Counted from the stretch's first letter, positions 8,263-17,935 are shown. The stretch: 64,000 bases of DNA from Streptococcus parapneumoniae (GCF_037076355.1 NZ_AP026968.1:97001-161000); one strand, 5' to 3'. Program-made: numbers and translations. The notes: generated by a model from the letters alone, not told the origin.

Positions 8263-9639
8263 TTATTCAAATTATCTAAGGAAAAAATAGAGCTAGGCTT
8301 ATCTCGTTTATCGCCAGCCCGTCGTATTTTTTTGAGTTTTGCCTTGGTCATTTTACTAGGCTCTCTTCTTTTGAGCTTGCCTTTTGTCCAAGTTGAAAGC
8401 TCACGAGCGACTTATTTTGATCATCTCTTTACAACTGTATCCATGGTCTGTGTGACAGGTCTTTTTACCCAGCCTGTCGCTGACACCTACAATATTTGGG
8501 GTCAGCTCATTTGTATGTTCTTGATTCAGATTGGTGGTCTGGGGCTCATGACCTTTATTGGGGTTTTCTATATCCAGAGCAAGCAAAAGCTTAGTCTTCG
8601 TAGCCGTGCAACTATTCAGGATAGTTTTAGTTATGGAGAGACTCGATCTTTGAGAAAGTTTGTCCATTCTATTTTTCTCACAACTTTTTTGGTTGAAGGT
8701 TTGGGAGCTCTATTCCTCAGTTTTCGTTTTGTTCCTCAACTTGGCTGGGGGCGCGGTCTCTTTAGTGCTATTTTTCTAGCTATATCCGCCTTCTGTAATG
8801 CAGGTTTTGATAATTTTGGAAGTACGAGCTTGATTGCTTTTCAGACTGATCCCTTGGTCAATCTGGTCATCGCAGGCTTGATTATTACAGGTGGTCTTGG
8901 ATTTATGGTCTGGTTTGACCTTGCTACGCATATAGGGAAAAAGAAAAAAGGGCGCCTGCATTTTCACACCAAACTGGTTTTATTACTGACGGTGGGGCTA
9001 CTAGCTTTTGGGACGGTGAGCAGTCTCGTTCTTGAATGGAACAATGCAGGGACGATTGGCAATCTCCCTGTTGCAGATAAGGTCTTGGTCAGCTTTTTCC
9101 AAACTGTCAGCATGAGAACGGCTGGTTTTGGGACAATTGATTACAGCATGGCTCGTCCTGTTACCTTATTGATTTATATCTTGCAGATGTTTCTAGGTGG
9201 GGCTCCAGGAGGGACAGCTGGGGGGCTCAAGATTACCACATTTTTTGTCCTCTTGGTCTTTGCACGAAGTGAGCTTCTAGGCTTACCTCATGCCAATGTC
9301 GCTCGACGGACGATTGCGCCACGAACAGTTCAAAAATCCTTTAGTGTCTTTATTATCTTTTTGATGACCTTCTTGCTGGGCTTGATTTTACTAGGGATCA
9401 CAGTCAAGGGAAATCCTCCCTTTATCCACCTCATATTTGAAACCATTTCTGCTCTTGGGACAGTCGGAGTGACGGCAAATTTAACTCCAGATTTAGGGAA
9501 ATTAGCTCTAAGTGTGATTATGGTTCTCATGTTTATCGGACGAATTGGTCCCTTGACCCTGCTGGTCAGTCTAGCAGATTACCATCCAGAAAAGAAAGAT
9601 ATGATTCACTATATGAAAGCAGATATTAGTATTGGTTAA
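8260..9639 (+). CDS. ktrB: Potassium uptake membrane subunit KtrB/TrkH family
   Basis: A 459-residue polytopic membrane protein with the four-fold M1-P-M2 architecture of Trk/Ktr ion channels. Selectivity-filter-like segments are visible: TVSMVCVTGLFTQPV, AFCNAGFDNFG, SMRTAGFGTIDY and ALGTVGVTANLTP. Each carries the conserved glycine. It forms the K+ (and Na+)-translocating dimer gated by the cytosolic KtrA ring encoded 13 bp downstream. The start at 8260 lacks a ribosome site and coincides with the predicted transcript start, suggesting leaderless translation. No better upstream start is present. Confidence 0.9.
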   Translation: MLFKLSKEKIELGLSRLSPARRIFLSFALVILLGSLLLSLPFVQVESSRATYFDHLFTTVSMVCVTGLFTQPVADTYNIWGQLICMFLIQIGGLGLMTFIGVFYIQSKQKLSLRSRATIQDSFSYGETRSLRKFVHSIFLTTFLVEGLGALFLSFRFVPQLGWGRGLFSAIFLAISAFCNAGFDNFGSTSLIAFQTDPLVNLVIAGLIITGGLGFMVWFDLATHIGKKKKGRLHFHTKLVLLLTVGLLAFGTVSSLVLEWNNAGTIGNLPVADKVLVSFFQTVSMRTAGFGTIDYSMARPVTLLIYILQMFLGGAPGGTAGGLKITTFFVLLVFARSELLGLPHANVARRTIAPRTVQKSFSVFIIFLMTFLLGLILLGITVKGNPPFIHLIFETISALGTVGVTANLTPDLGKLALSVIMVLMFIGRIGPLTLLVSLADYHPEKKDMIHYMKADISIG

Positions 9640-9652
9640 GAAAGGAAAGAGC

Positions 9653-10318
9653 ATGTCAGATCGTACGATTGGAATTTTAGGCTTGGGAATTTTTGGGAGT
9701 AGTGTCCTAGCTGCCCTAGCCAAGCAGGATATGAATATTATCGCTATTGATGACCACGCAGAGCGCATCAATCAGTTTGAGCCAGTTTTGGCGCGTGGAG
9801 TGATTGGTGACATCACAGATGAAGAATTATTGAGATCAGCAGGGATTGATACCTGCGATACCGTTGTAGTCGCGACAGGTGAAAATCTGGAGTCGAGTGT
9901 GCTTGCGGTTATGCACTGTAAGAGTTTGGGGGTACCGACTGTTATTGCCAAGGTCAAAAGTCATACTGCTAAGAAAGTGCTGGAAAAGATTGGAGCTGAC
10001 TCGGTTATCTCGCCAGAGTATGAAATGGGGCAGTCTCTAGCACAGACCATTCTTTTCCATAATAGTGTTGATGTCTTTCAGTTGGATAAAAATGTGTCTA
10101 TCGTGGAGATGAAAATTCCTCAGTCTTGGGCAGGTCAAAGTTTGAGTGAATTAGACCTCCGTGGCAAATACAATCTGAATATTTTGGGTTTCCGAGAGCA
10201 GGAAAATTCCCCATTGGATGTTGAATTTGGACCAGATGACCTTTTGAAGGCAGATACCTATATTTTGGCAGTCATCAACAACCAATATTTGGATACCCTA
10301 GCAGCATTGAATTCGTAA
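9653..10318 (+). CDS. ktrA: Potassium uptake regulatory subunit KtrA (RCK domain)
   Basis: A 221-residue cytosolic protein with an N-terminal RCK_N Rossmann domain (GILGLGIFGSSVLAALA, then acidic IIAIDDHAERIN) and a C-terminal RCK_C/TrkA_C domain (about 140-221). It binds ATP/ADP or c-di-AMP in related systems and gates KtrB. The ATG at 9653 is chosen because AAAGGAAAG lies just upstream; an in-frame upstream start at 9632 would overlap ktrB. Same operon as ktrB. Confidence 0.9.
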   Translation: MSDRTIGILGLGIFGSSVLAALAKQDMNIIAIDDHAERINQFEPVLARGVIGDITDEELLRSAGIDTCDTVVVATGENLESSVLAVMHCKSLGVPTVIAKVKSHTAKKVLEKIGADSVISPEYEMGQSLAQTILFHNSVDVFQLDKNVSIVEMKIPQSWAGQSLSELDLRGKYNLNILGFREQENSPLDVEFGPDDLLKADTYILAVINNQYLDTLAALNS

Positions 10319-10342
10319 AAGAGGGATCTTCCCTCTTTTTTG
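10318..10342 (+). terminator. Terminator of ktrBA
   Basis: AAAGAGGGA/TCCCTCTTT hairpin followed by a T run. Confidence 0.85.
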
Positions 10343-10444
10343 ATGCCCAAGATGGCAAAGAGAGACAGAAGCCTTGTATTCTAGTAAAAGTTCTTCAAAG
10401 GCTGGACTTTATGGTAAAATAGAAAGAAGTGACAAGAGAGAGTA

Positions 10445-10559
10445 ATACTCAATGAAAATCAAAGATCAAACTAGGAAACTAGCCGTAGGTTGCTCAAGAC
10501 AGTGTTTTGAGGTTGCAGATAGGGTTGACGCGGTTTGAATTTAATTTTCGAAGAGTATA
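10445..10559 (+). repeat. BOX element (boxA-boxC, no complete boxB)
   Basis: ATACTCAATGAAAATCAAAG at the left and TTTTCGAAGAGTAT at the right; about 115 bp. It lies in the leader of the glycosyltransferase gene. Confidence 0.88.
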
Positions 10560-10590
10560 AGAAAAAATCAGTCCCCTAAAGGAGCAGATT

Positions 10591-11607
10591 ATGAAGTTAT
10601 TGTCTATCGCCATCCCTAGCTATAATGCTGCAGCCTATCTTCATTACTGTGTGGAGTCGCTAGTGATTGGTGGTGAGCAAGTTGAGATTTTGATTATCAA
10701 TGATGGGTCTCAGGACCAGACTCAGGAAATTGCTGAGCGTTTAGCCAGCAAGTATCCTAACATCGTTAGAGCCATCTATCAGGAAAATAAAGGCCATGGC
10801 GGTGCCGTCAATCGCGGCTTGGCGGAGGCTTCTGGGCGCTATTTTAAAGTAGTTGACAGTGATGACTGGGTGGATCCTCGTGCTTACCTGAAAATTCTTG
10901 AAATCTTGCAGGAACTTGAGAGCAAGGGTCAAGAGGTTGACGCCTTTGTGACCAATTTTGTCTATGAAAAGGAAGGTCAGTCTCGTAAGAAGAGTATGAG
11001 TTATGAGTCAGTCTTGCCTGTCCAGCAGATTTTTGGCTGGGACCAGGTCGGAAATTTCTCCAAAGGCCAGTATATCATGATGCACTCGCTGATTTATCGG
11101 ACAGATTTGTTGCGTGCTAGCCAGTTCCAACTGCCTGAACATACTTTTTATGTCGATAATCTCTTTGTCTTTACCCCCCTTCAGCAAGTCAAGACCATGT
11201 ATTATCTGCCTGTCGATTTCTATCGTTATTTGATTGGGCGTGAGGACCAGTCTGTCAATGAGCAAGTGATGATTAAGCGCATTGACCAGCAACTGAAAGT
11301 CAATCGACTCTTGGTAGACCAGCTTGATTTATCCCAAGTGAGCCACCCCAAAATGCGAGAATATCTGCTGAATCATATTGAAATCACGACGGTGATTTCC
11401 AGTGCCCTGCTCAACCGAGCTGGAACAGCAGAGCATCTTGCCAAAAAACGGGAGCTGTGGACCTATATTCAGCAGGAAAATCCAGAGGTCTTTCAGGCTA
11501 TTCGCAAGACCATGCTCAGCCGTTTGACCAAACATTCTGTCTTGCCAGCTCGCAAACTGTCCAATGTTGTCTATCAAATCACCAAATCTGTTTATGGATT
11601 TAATTGA
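10591..11607 (+). CDS. Family 2 glycosyltransferase
   Basis: A 338-residue GT-A fold protein. The N-terminus LSIAIPSYNAAAYLHYCVESL, ILIINDGSQDQT and the sugar-nucleotide/metal motif VVDSDDWVDP (about residues 88-97) are typical of GT2. There is no signal peptide or clear membrane helix, so it is probably a cytosolic or peripheral enzyme. The acceptor is unknown. AAAGGAG is 7 bp upstream of the ATG. It directly precedes the pavB gene, but a possible role in modifying that surface protein is only a guess from position. Confidence 0.88.
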   Translation: MKLLSIAIPSYNAAAYLHYCVESLVIGGEQVEILIINDGSQDQTQEIAERLASKYPNIVRAIYQENKGHGGAVNRGLAEASGRYFKVVDSDDWVDPRAYLKILEILQELESKGQEVDAFVTNFVYEKEGQSRKKSMSYESVLPVQQIFGWDQVGNFSKGQYIMMHSLIYRTDLLRASQFQLPEHTFYVDNLFVFTPLQQVKTMYYLPVDFYRYLIGREDQSVNEQVMIKRIDQQLKVNRLLVDQLDLSQVSHPKMREYLLNHIEITTVISSALLNRAGTAEHLAKKRELWTYIQQENPEVFQAIRKTMLSRLTKHSVLPARKLSNVVYQITKSVYGFN

Positions 11608-11722
11608 TATAAGTATTTTATAAGAGGGATTTAAGAAAAATTTTAACTTTTTCTTAGTCCTTTTTAATTTTAGGAGATTATACTAGAGTCATCAAATAAA
11701 GAAAAACTCTAAGGAGAATCCT

Positions 11723-13966
11723 ATGAAATTCAATCCAAATCAAAGATATACTCGTTGGTCTATTCGCCGTCTTAGTGTCGGTGTTGCCTCAGTTGTTGTG
11801 GCTAGTGGCTTCTTTGTCCTAGTTGGTCAGCCAAGTTCTGTACGTGCCGATGGGCTCAATCCAACCCCTGCTCAAGTCTTACCTGAAGGGGAATCGGTAA
11901 CGAAAGAGGGTGACTTAGCAGAAACTCAGGGAGACACTGTTCTTGCTGAAGCGAAACCTGAGGGCCTTGCTGGAAATACGAATTCACTTCCGACACCTAC
12001 AGAAGGAACTGAAGTGAGCGAGGAAACAAGCCCTTCTCGTCTGGATACACTTTTTGAAAAAGGTGAAGAACCTCAAGAAAATCCAGAGCTAACAGATGTC
12101 TTAAAAGCAGCTGTAGATACAGCTGATGCGGATGGGAAACAAGCAAGCCCAGAAGATATTAAAAAAGCTGTCGATGAGGATGTTAAAGACAGTATCGATG
12201 TCCCAGCGGGCTACCTAGAACAAGCCAAAGCTTCCGGTCCTTTCTTGGCTGGTGTAAACAAACCGCTTAAATATGAACTCTTCGCAGGCGATGGTATGTT
12301 GACTCGTCTCTTGCTAAAAGCATCCGACAAGGCTCCATGGTCAGATAACGGTGTCGCTCAAAACGCGAAAATTCCACCAGTGAAAAATTTACCTGATGGC
12401 AAGTATTACTATCAAGTATCTTTGAATGGTAACACTACAGGTAAGCAAGATCAGGATTTATTAGATACACTTCGTACTAATGGTACAAATACCTATGAAG
12501 CTACCCTGACTGTCTATGAAGCAGCCGGAGATAAACCTGATTTGACTAAGGTTGTCAAGGAACGTAAAGTCAATATTACCTTGAACGGTCTTGTAACAAG
12601 AAGCGATGTTAACTCTGCAGTTGAAAACAACGTTAAAGACAGTATCGATGTTCCTGCTGCTTACCTAGAAAAAGCTAAGGGCGAAGGTCCATTTACAGCA
12701 GGTGTAAACCAAGTAATTCCTTATGAACTATTCGCTGGTGATGGTATGTTGACTCGTCTCTTGCTCAAAGCTTCTGATAAGGCTCCATGGTCTGATAATG
12801 GTGTAGCTAAAAATCCTGCTTTATCTCCATTAGGAGAAAATGTGAAAACAAAAGGTCAATACTTCTATGAAGTAGACTTAAATGGCAATACTGTTGGTAA
12901 ACAAGGTCAAGATTTAATTGATCAGCTTCGTGCTAATGGTACTCGAACTTATAAAGCTACTGTTAAAGTTTACGGAAATAAAGACGGTAAAGCTGACTTG
13001 ACTAATCTAGTTGCTACTAAAAATGTAGACATCAACATCAATGGATTAGTTGCTAAAGAAACTGTCGAAAAAGCTGTTAAAGATAACGTTAAAGACAGTA
13101 TTGATGTTCCTGCTGCTTATCTTGAAAAAGCTGAAGGAAAAGGTCCTTTCACTGCCGGTGTAAACCAAGTAATTCCTTATGAACTATTCGCTGGTGATGG
13201 TATGTTGACTCGTCTATTACTAAAAGCTTCTGATAAAGCTCCATGGTCTGATAATGGTGTAGCTAAAAATCCTGCTTTATCTCCATTAGGAGAAAATGTG
13301 AAAACAAAAGGTCAATACTTCTATGAAGTAGACTTAAATGGCAATACTGTTGGTAAACAAGGTCAAGCTTTAATCGATCAGCTTCGTGCTAATGGTACTC
13401 AAACTTATAAAGCTACTGTTAAAGTTTACGGAAATAAAGACGGTAAAGCTGATTTGACAAATGTCGTAGCAACTAAACAAGTTACTATTAAGATAAATGT
13501 TAAAGAAACATCAGACACAGCAAATGGTTCATTCTCACCTTCTAACTCTGGTTCTGGCGTGACTCCGATGAATCATAATCATGCTACAGGTGCGACTCAT
13601 CAAACAGCTGCTGACCATAAGGACATGATGGCACCAGCCAAAGAGACTGATAAAGCAATGCCAGCAAATGACCAAATGGAAAAATCAGGTATGAAGACTG
13701 AGACTCCAGCTCCAGGTACTACAGATAGCATGCCTGCTGACACCATGACAAGCTCTACCAATACGATGGCAGGTGAAAACATGGCTGCTTCTGCTAACAA
13801 GATGGCTGATACGATGATGTCAGACAAGATGATGTCAGATGATAAACCTATGCTACCAAATACTGGTGAAGCTCAAACATCAATGGCAAGTATTGGTTTC
13901 CTTGGGCTTGCGCTTGCAGGTTTACTCGGTGGTCTAGGTTTGAAAAACAAAAAAGAAGAAAACTAA
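11723..13966 (+). CDS. pavB: LPXTG-anchored adhesin with SSURE repeats (PavB)
   Basis: A 747-residue surface protein. The YSIRK-like signal is RWSIRRLSVGVASVVVASG. It is followed by three SSURE repeats of about 150 residues (nt about 12160-12600, 12600-13050 and 13050-13500), each with KDSIDVPA.YLE and YELFAGDGMLTRLLLKAS. Repeats 2 and 3 are nearly identical in DNA. The C-terminus has LPNTG, a hydrophobic helix and KNKKEEN. SSURE repeats bind fibronectin and plasminogen, and PavB is known as a pneumococcal adherence factor. Repeat number varies among strains; three is on the low side. A Met/His-rich stretch lies between the last repeat and LPNTG. The neighbouring two-component system is reported to regulate pavB. 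Confidence 0.92.
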   Translation: MKFNPNQRYTRWSIRRLSVGVASVVVASGFFVLVGQPSSVRADGLNPTPAQVLPEGESVTKEGDLAETQGDTVLAEAKPEGLAGNTNSLPTPTEGTEVSEETSPSRLDTLFEKGEEPQENPELTDVLKAAVDTADADGKQASPEDIKKAVDEDVKDSIDVPAGYLEQAKASGPFLAGVNKPLKYELFAGDGMLTRLLLKASDKAPWSDNGVAQNAKIPPVKNLPDGKYYYQVSLNGNTTGKQDQDLLDTLRTNGTNTYEATLTVYEAAGDKPDLTKVVKERKVNITLNGLVTRSDVNSAVENNVKDSIDVPAAYLEKAKGEGPFTAGVNQVIPYELFAGDGMLTRLLLKASDKAPWSDNGVAKNPALSPLGENVKTKGQYFYEVDLNGNTVGKQGQDLIDQLRANGTRTYKATVKVYGNKDGKADLTNLVATKNVDININGLVAKETVEKAVKDNVKDSIDVPAAYLEKAEGKGPFTAGVNQVIPYELFAGDGMLTRLLLKASDKAPWSDNGVAKNPALSPLGENVKTKGQYFYEVDLNGNTVGKQGQALIDQLRANGTQTYKATVKVYGNKDGKADLTNVVATKQVTIKINVKETSDTANGSFSPSNSGSGVTPMNHNHATGATHQTAADHKDMMAPAKETDKAMPANDQMEKSGMKTETPAPGTTDSMPADTMTSSTNTMAGENMAASANKMADTMMSDKMMSDDKPMLPNTGEAQTSMASIGFLGLALAGLLGGLGLKNKKEEN

Positions 13967-14132
13967 TCAGCTAAGGAAATAAATGATGGATAGTGGGCTG
14001 ACTAAGGCTAGTTTACCAACTCAATCAGCAATCAGGACTTTCTTTCAATAGCAGATTAAAATCATCGTAAAACAATAAAAATAGTGTTATACTTAAAGCA
14101 GTATAGCACTGTTTTTATCAAAGGAGAGACAG

Positions 14133-14831
14133 ATGGGAAAGACAATTTTACTCGTTGACGACGAGGTAGAAATCACCGATATTCATCAGAGATACTTAAT
14201 TCAGGCAGGTTATCAGGTCTTGGTAGCCCATGATGGACTGGAAGCGCTAGAGCTGTTCAAGAAAAAACCGATTGATTTGATTATCACAGATGTCATGATG
14301 CCTCGGATGGATGGTTATGATTTAATCGGTGAGGTTCAATACTTATCACCAGAGCAGCCTTTCCTATTTATTACTGCTAAGACCAGTGAACAGGACAAGA
14401 TTTACGGTCTGAGCTTGGGAGCAGATGATTTTATTGCTAAGCCCTTTAGCCCTCGTGAGCTGGTTTTGCGTGTCCACAATATTTTGCGCCGTCTTCATCG
14501 TGGGGGCGAAACAGAGCTGATTTCCCTTGGCAATCTGAAAATGAATCATAGTAGTCATGAAGTTCAAATAGGAGAAGAAATGCTGGATTTGACTGTTAAA
14601 TCATTTGAATTGCTGTGGATTTTAGCTAGCAATCCAGAGCGAGTTTTCTCCAAGACAGACCTCTATGAAAAGGTCTGGCAAGAAGACTATGTGGATGATA
14701 CCAATACCTTGAATGTGCATATCCATGCTCTTCGACAGGAGTTGGCAAAATATAGTAGTGACCAAACGCCCACTATTAAGACCGTTTGGGGGTTGGGATA
14801 TAAGATAGAGAAACCGAGAGGACAAACATGA
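14133..14831 (+). CDS. rr08: OmpR-type response regulator (pneumococcal TCS08)
   Basis: A 232-residue protein. The receiver domain has DD at 9-10, phospho-acceptor D53 in LIITDVMMPRMDG, T in FITAKTS and K in IAKPFSPREL. The C-terminal winged helix is OmpR/PhoB type (LTVKSFELLWILASNPERVFSKTDLYEKVW, then VHIHALRQEL). AAAGGAG precedes the ATG, and an extended -10 (TGTTATACT, about 14081-14089) lies upstream. It overlaps the sensor gene by 4 bp (ATGA). Its position next to pavB matches TCS08, which also bears on pilus and adhesin expression in other strains. Confidence 0.92.
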   Translation: MGKTILLVDDEVEITDIHQRYLIQAGYQVLVAHDGLEALELFKKKPIDLIITDVMMPRMDGYDLIGEVQYLSPEQPFLFITAKTSEQDKIYGLSLGADDFIAKPFSPRELVLRVHNILRRLHRGGETELISLGNLKMNHSSHEVQIGEEMLDLTVKSFELLWILASNPERVFSKTDLYEKVWQEDYVDDTNTLNVHIHALRQELAKYSSDQTPTIKTVWGLGYKIEKPRGQT

Positions 14832-15862
14832 AACTAAAAAGTTATATTTTGGTTGGATATATTATTTCAGCCCTCTTAACCATTTTGGTTGTTTTTTGGG
14901 CTGTTCAAAAAATGCTGATTGAGAAAAGCGAGATTTACTTTTTGCTTGGAATGACCATCGTTGCCAGCCTTGTCGGTGCTGGGATTAGTCTCTTTCTCCT
15001 ATCGCCGGTCTTTACGTCGTTGGGCAAACTCAAGGAACATGCCAAGCGGGTAGCGGACAAGGATTTTCCTTCAAATTTGGAGGTTCAAGGCCCTGTAGAA
15101 TTTCAACAATTAGGGCAAGCTTTTAATGAAATGTCCCATGATTTGCAGGCCAGCTTTGATTCCTTGGAAGAAAGCGAACGAGAAAAGGGCTTGATGATTG
15201 CTCAACTTTCGCATGATATTAAGACTCCTATCACTTCAATCCAAGCGACGGTAGAAGGGATTTTGGATGGGGTTATCAAGGAGTCGGAGCAAGCTCATTA
15301 TCTAGCAACCATTGGACGCCAGACGGAAAGGCTCAATAAACTGGTTGAGGAGTTGAATTTTTTGACCCTAAACACAGCTAGAAATCAGGTCGAAACGACC
15401 AGCAAAGACAGCATTTTTTTGGATCAGCTCTTGATTGAGTGCATGAGTGAATTTCAGTTCTTGATTGAGCAGGAGAGAAGAGATGTCCACTTGCAGGTAA
15501 TCCCAGAGTCTGCCCGGATTGAGGGAGATTATGCCAAACTGTCTCGTATCTTGGTGAATCTGGTCAATAACGCTTTTAAATACTCAGCTCCAGGAACCAA
15601 GTTGGAAGTGGTGGCTAAGCTGGAAAATAACCAGCTTTCAATCAGTGTGACCGATGAGGGACAGGGGATTGCCCCAGAGGATTTGGAGAATATTTTCAGA
15701 CGCCTTTATCGTGTCGAAACTTCACGTAACATGAAGACAGGTGGGCATGGCTTAGGCCTTGCAATTGCGCGTGAATTGGCCCATCAATTGGGTGGAGAAA
15801 TCACAGTTAGCAGCCAGTACGGCCTCGGAAGCACCTTTACCCTTGTTCTTAACTTAAAATAA
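14828..15862 (+). CDS. hk08: Sensor histidine kinase (pneumococcal TCS08)
   Basis: A 344-residue membrane kinase with two N-terminal transmembrane helices (about 5-27 and 34-58) and almost no extracellular loop, as in intramembrane-sensing kinases. A HAMP region follows, then the H-box LSHDIKTPITSI, N-box LVNLVNNAFKYS, G1 DEGQGIAPED and G2 GGHGLGLAIA. Translationally coupled to the response regulator. The short loop suggests it senses envelope state rather than a soluble ligand; that is inference. Confidence 0.92.
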   Translation: MKLKSYILVGYIISALLTILVVFWAVQKMLIEKSEIYFLLGMTIVASLVGAGISLFLLSPVFTSLGKLKEHAKRVADKDFPSNLEVQGPVEFQQLGQAFNEMSHDLQASFDSLEESEREKGLMIAQLSHDIKTPITSIQATVEGILDGVIKESEQAHYLATIGRQTERLNKLVEELNFLTLNTARNQVETTSKDSIFLDQLLIECMSEFQFLIEQERRDVHLQVIPESARIEGDYAKLSRILVNLVNNAFKYSAPGTKLEVVAKLENNQLSISVTDEGQGIAPEDLENIFRRLYRVETSRNMKTGGHGLGLAIARELAHQLGGEITVSSQYGLGSTFTLVLNLK

Positions 15863-15875
15863 AGTCTAAACCCCC

Positions 15876-15904
15876 TTTACAAATCTAGCTATTCATGGTA
15901 GAAT
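15876..15904 (+). promoter_or_regulatory. rpsD promoter
   Basis: TTTACA (15876-15881), 17-bp spacer, extended -10 TGGTAGAAT (TAGAAT 15899-15904). Confidence 0.85.
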
Positions 15905-15910
15905 GGATTT

Positions 15911-16063
15911 TGTGTGAAATATCAGCAGGAAAGCATGAAGCTCGTCAACAGGTGTCTTATGATAAGTAACCTTGGCTGTTTAGGCGAAGGGCATCTGCAC
16001 GAATCAGGGCTTTCTAAGTGACTATTTCCACCGAAATATTATTTATATCAGGAGGACATTCAC
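15911..16063 (+). promoter_or_regulatory. Long rpsD leader, probable S4 autoregulatory RNA
   Basis: About 150 nt separate the promoter from the rpsD ATG. The leader is rich in self-complementary segments (AGCATGAAGCTCG, GCCTTTAGGCG-like pairs, GGGCATCTGCAC) and free of ORFs. In Firmicutes rpsD is monocistronic and repressed by S4 binding to its leader; this leader is a candidate for that element. I have not matched it to a covariance model. Confidence 0.5.
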
Positions 16064-16675
16064 ATGTCACGTTATACAGGACCATCTTGGAAACAAGCTC
16101 GTCGCCTTGGCCTTTCACTTACAGGTACAGGTAAAGAATTGGCACGTCGTAACTACGTACCAGGACAACACGGACCAAACAACCGTTCTAAATTGTCAGA
16201 ATACGGTTTGCAATTGGCTGAAAAACAAAAACTTCGTTTCACTTACGGTGTAGGTGAAAAACAATTCCGTAACTTGTTCGTACAAGCTACAAAAATCAAA
16301 GGTGGAATCCTAGGTTTCAACTTCATGCTTCTTTTGGAACGTCGTTTGGATAACGTTGTTTACCGTCTTGGTCTTGCGACTACTCGTCGTCAAGCTCGTC
16401 AATTCGTAAACCACGGTCACATCCTTGTTGACGGAAAACGCGTTGATATCCCATCATACCGCGTAACTCCAGGTCAAGTGATCTCAGTTCGTGAAAAATC
16501 ATTGAAAGTTCCAGCTATCCTTGAAGCAGTAGAAGCTACTCTTGGACGCCCAGCATTCGTATCATTCGACGCTGAAAAATTGGAAGGTTCATTGACTCGC
16601 TTGCCAGAACGTGACGAAATCAACCCAGAAATCAACGAAGCACTTGTCGTTGAATTCTACAACAAGATGCTTTAA
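16064..16675 (+). CDS. rpsD: 30S ribosomal protein S4
   Basis: A 203-residue protein of full family length. It has the N-terminal S4 domain ([18 protein letters not shown]), the S4 RNA-binding module ([32 protein letters not shown]) and the usual C-terminus ending YNKML. GGAGG precedes the ATG by 7 bp. It is a primary 16S-binding protein that nucleates 30S assembly. Its last codons (from 16658) are also the attachment site of the satellite that follows; integration replaced the 3' end with an equivalent sequence, so the product is unchanged. Confidence 0.98.
   Translation: MSRYTGPSWKQARRLGLSLTGTGKELARRNYVPGQHGPNNRSKLSEYGLQLAEKQKLRFTYGVGEKQFRNLFVQATKIKGGILGFNFMLLLERRLDNVVYRLGLATTRRQARQFVNHGHILVDGKRVDIPSYRVTPGQVISVREKSLKVPAILEAVEATLGRPAFVSFDAEKLEGSLTRLPERDEINPEINEALVVEFYNKML
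16658..16669 (+). other. attL core of the satellite (rpsD 3' end)
   Basis: TACAACAAGATG encodes Y-N-K-M within rpsD and is repeated exactly at 28245-28256. Confidence 0.8.
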
Positions 16676-16695
16676 TTTTAAGAAATATCTTACAG

Positions 16696-16722
16696 AAAGC
16701 CTACAACAGTGGGCTTTTTGCT
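16696..16722 (+). terminator. Terminator after rpsD (element-encoded copy)
   Basis: AAAGCCTAC/GTGGGCTTT hairpin followed by TTTTT. Because it lies inside the attachment cores it belongs to the island and replaces the native terminator seen at 28302-28336. Confidence 0.8.
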
Positions 16723-16768
16723 TTGTCTTAAAACGTTGATTTCTGGGTTTGTTCAGTTATTTGTTCAG

Positions 16769-17935
16769 TTATAAACTTTTTAGCGCAGTTTCATAGAATG
16801 AGACTGCTTTTTTTGCGTTCTCTTTTGAGAGATGACTGTATATATCCATGGTCATAGATAATTGGGAATGTCCTAGACGGTGCTGAAGTTCCTTGTAAGG
16901 TATTCCAGAGTTAAGCAAGAGACTAGCGTGAGTATGGCGAAAACCATGAAAACCAATGTTAGGTACGTCAGCACGTTTAAAGTGAGTTCTTAACCTGGTT
17001 TGTAGAGTTCGATTATTGGGGTACTCATTTATGAAGTCAGAAAAGACTACAGTTTCAGAGCGCCCAAGTTGCCAAGCTTCTTGTACTTGTCTATGTTTGT
17101 ACTGCTTCAGCATACTAACAGTAGCTTGATCTATATCTATATCCCTTAGACTTGTTTTTGATTTTGGACTATTGATTTCTTGTTTATAGTTTAAAGTCTT
17201 TGTGATATGCACAACTGCATTATCTAGGTCAATATCAGACCAGGACAAGGCTAAAGCTTCATTGATACGACAACCAGTAGCAAGTAGAAACTTATAAAGT
17301 GTTATCTCATAATAATAGCGATACCTACTTACATCCAGAGTATCTAAGTATTTAAGAAAGCTTTTTAATTCATCATTATCAAAGTGCTTTACTTTTTCTC
17401 GCTTTGCTTTTTGTGTGTTGCGAGGTAATATTACCTCACGAGCAGGATTAAATGGTATGGCTTGCATAACTACACCATACTGTAAAATACGCTTATTTAA
17501 AGCGTGTAAGCTATCGTAGTATAAAAAAGCGCCTTCTTCCCCTTTATTGGTTTTGTCAGCAAGTTTATTGACTACGTTTTGAATAAGTGGAGTAGTTAGT
17601 TTATCCAACTTATAAGAGCCAAATAAAGGTAAGATATGGTTATCTAGCAGTCTTCTAACGTTTAATTGTGTGTTAGGTTTTACTGTATGCTTGTAACTTT
17701 CCCACCATAAGGAAGCTAATTCCTTGTAAGTAGTAATATTTGAAGCCTGGAATCTAGTAGATCCATTTTGTAAAAAAGCAATTTCAGCTTCTTTTGTCTT
17801 TTGCTTAACTTCTTTTTTTGTTCTCCCTGTTATGCTTGTTTTTACATCTTTTCCAGTGACTTTATCAACACCAAGATAGACATTAGCACGATATACTATT
17901 GAACCGTCTTTTTTTGTGATTTGTTTTATTTGCAT
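16769..17935 (-). CDS. int: Tyrosine-family integrase of the satellite
   Basis: About 388 residues with an N-terminal arm-binding domain, a SAM-like core-binding domain (about 60-150) and the C-terminal catalytic domain. Catalytic residues are visible in ATGCRINEALAL (Arg), HGFRHTHASLLL (His-x-x-Arg), LGHSQ (His) and MDIYSH (Tyr nucleophile). It recombines the 12-bp core at the rpsD 3' end. The ATG at 17935 is preferred over an in-frame one 15 bp upstream because GGAAAGG lies just before it. It reads towards attL, the usual position next to the attachment site. Confidence 0.95.
   Translation of the reverse strand: MQIKQITKKDGSIVYRANVYLGVDKVTGKDVKTSITGRTKKEVKQKTKEAEIAFLQNGSTRFQASNITTYKELASLWWESYKHTVKPNTQLNVRRLLDNHILPLFGSYKLDKLTTPLIQNVVNKLADKTNKGEEGAFLYYDSLHALNKRILQYGVVMQAIPFNPAREVILPRNTQKAKREKVKHFDNDELKSFLKYLDTLDVSRYRYYYEITLYKFLLATGCRINEALALSWSDIDLDNAVVHITKTLNYKQEINSPKSKTSLRDIDIDQATVSMLKQYKHRQVQEAWQLGRSETVVFSDFINEYPNNRTLQTRLRTHFKRADVPNIGFHGFRHTHASLLLNSGIPYKELQHRLGHSQLSMTMDIYSHLSKENAKKAVSFYETALKSL

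Noticed and set aside
8019..8279. 86-codon ORF before ktrB
   Set aside because: No ribosome site, runs into the ktrB start, and the composition is not protein-like.
16749..16771. TTGTTCAGTTATTTGTTCAG as attL, with a near match at about 28117
   Set aside because: Only an inexact match, while the TACAACAAGATG core with a preserved Y-N-K-M-L-stop reading at 28245 explains the boundary better.
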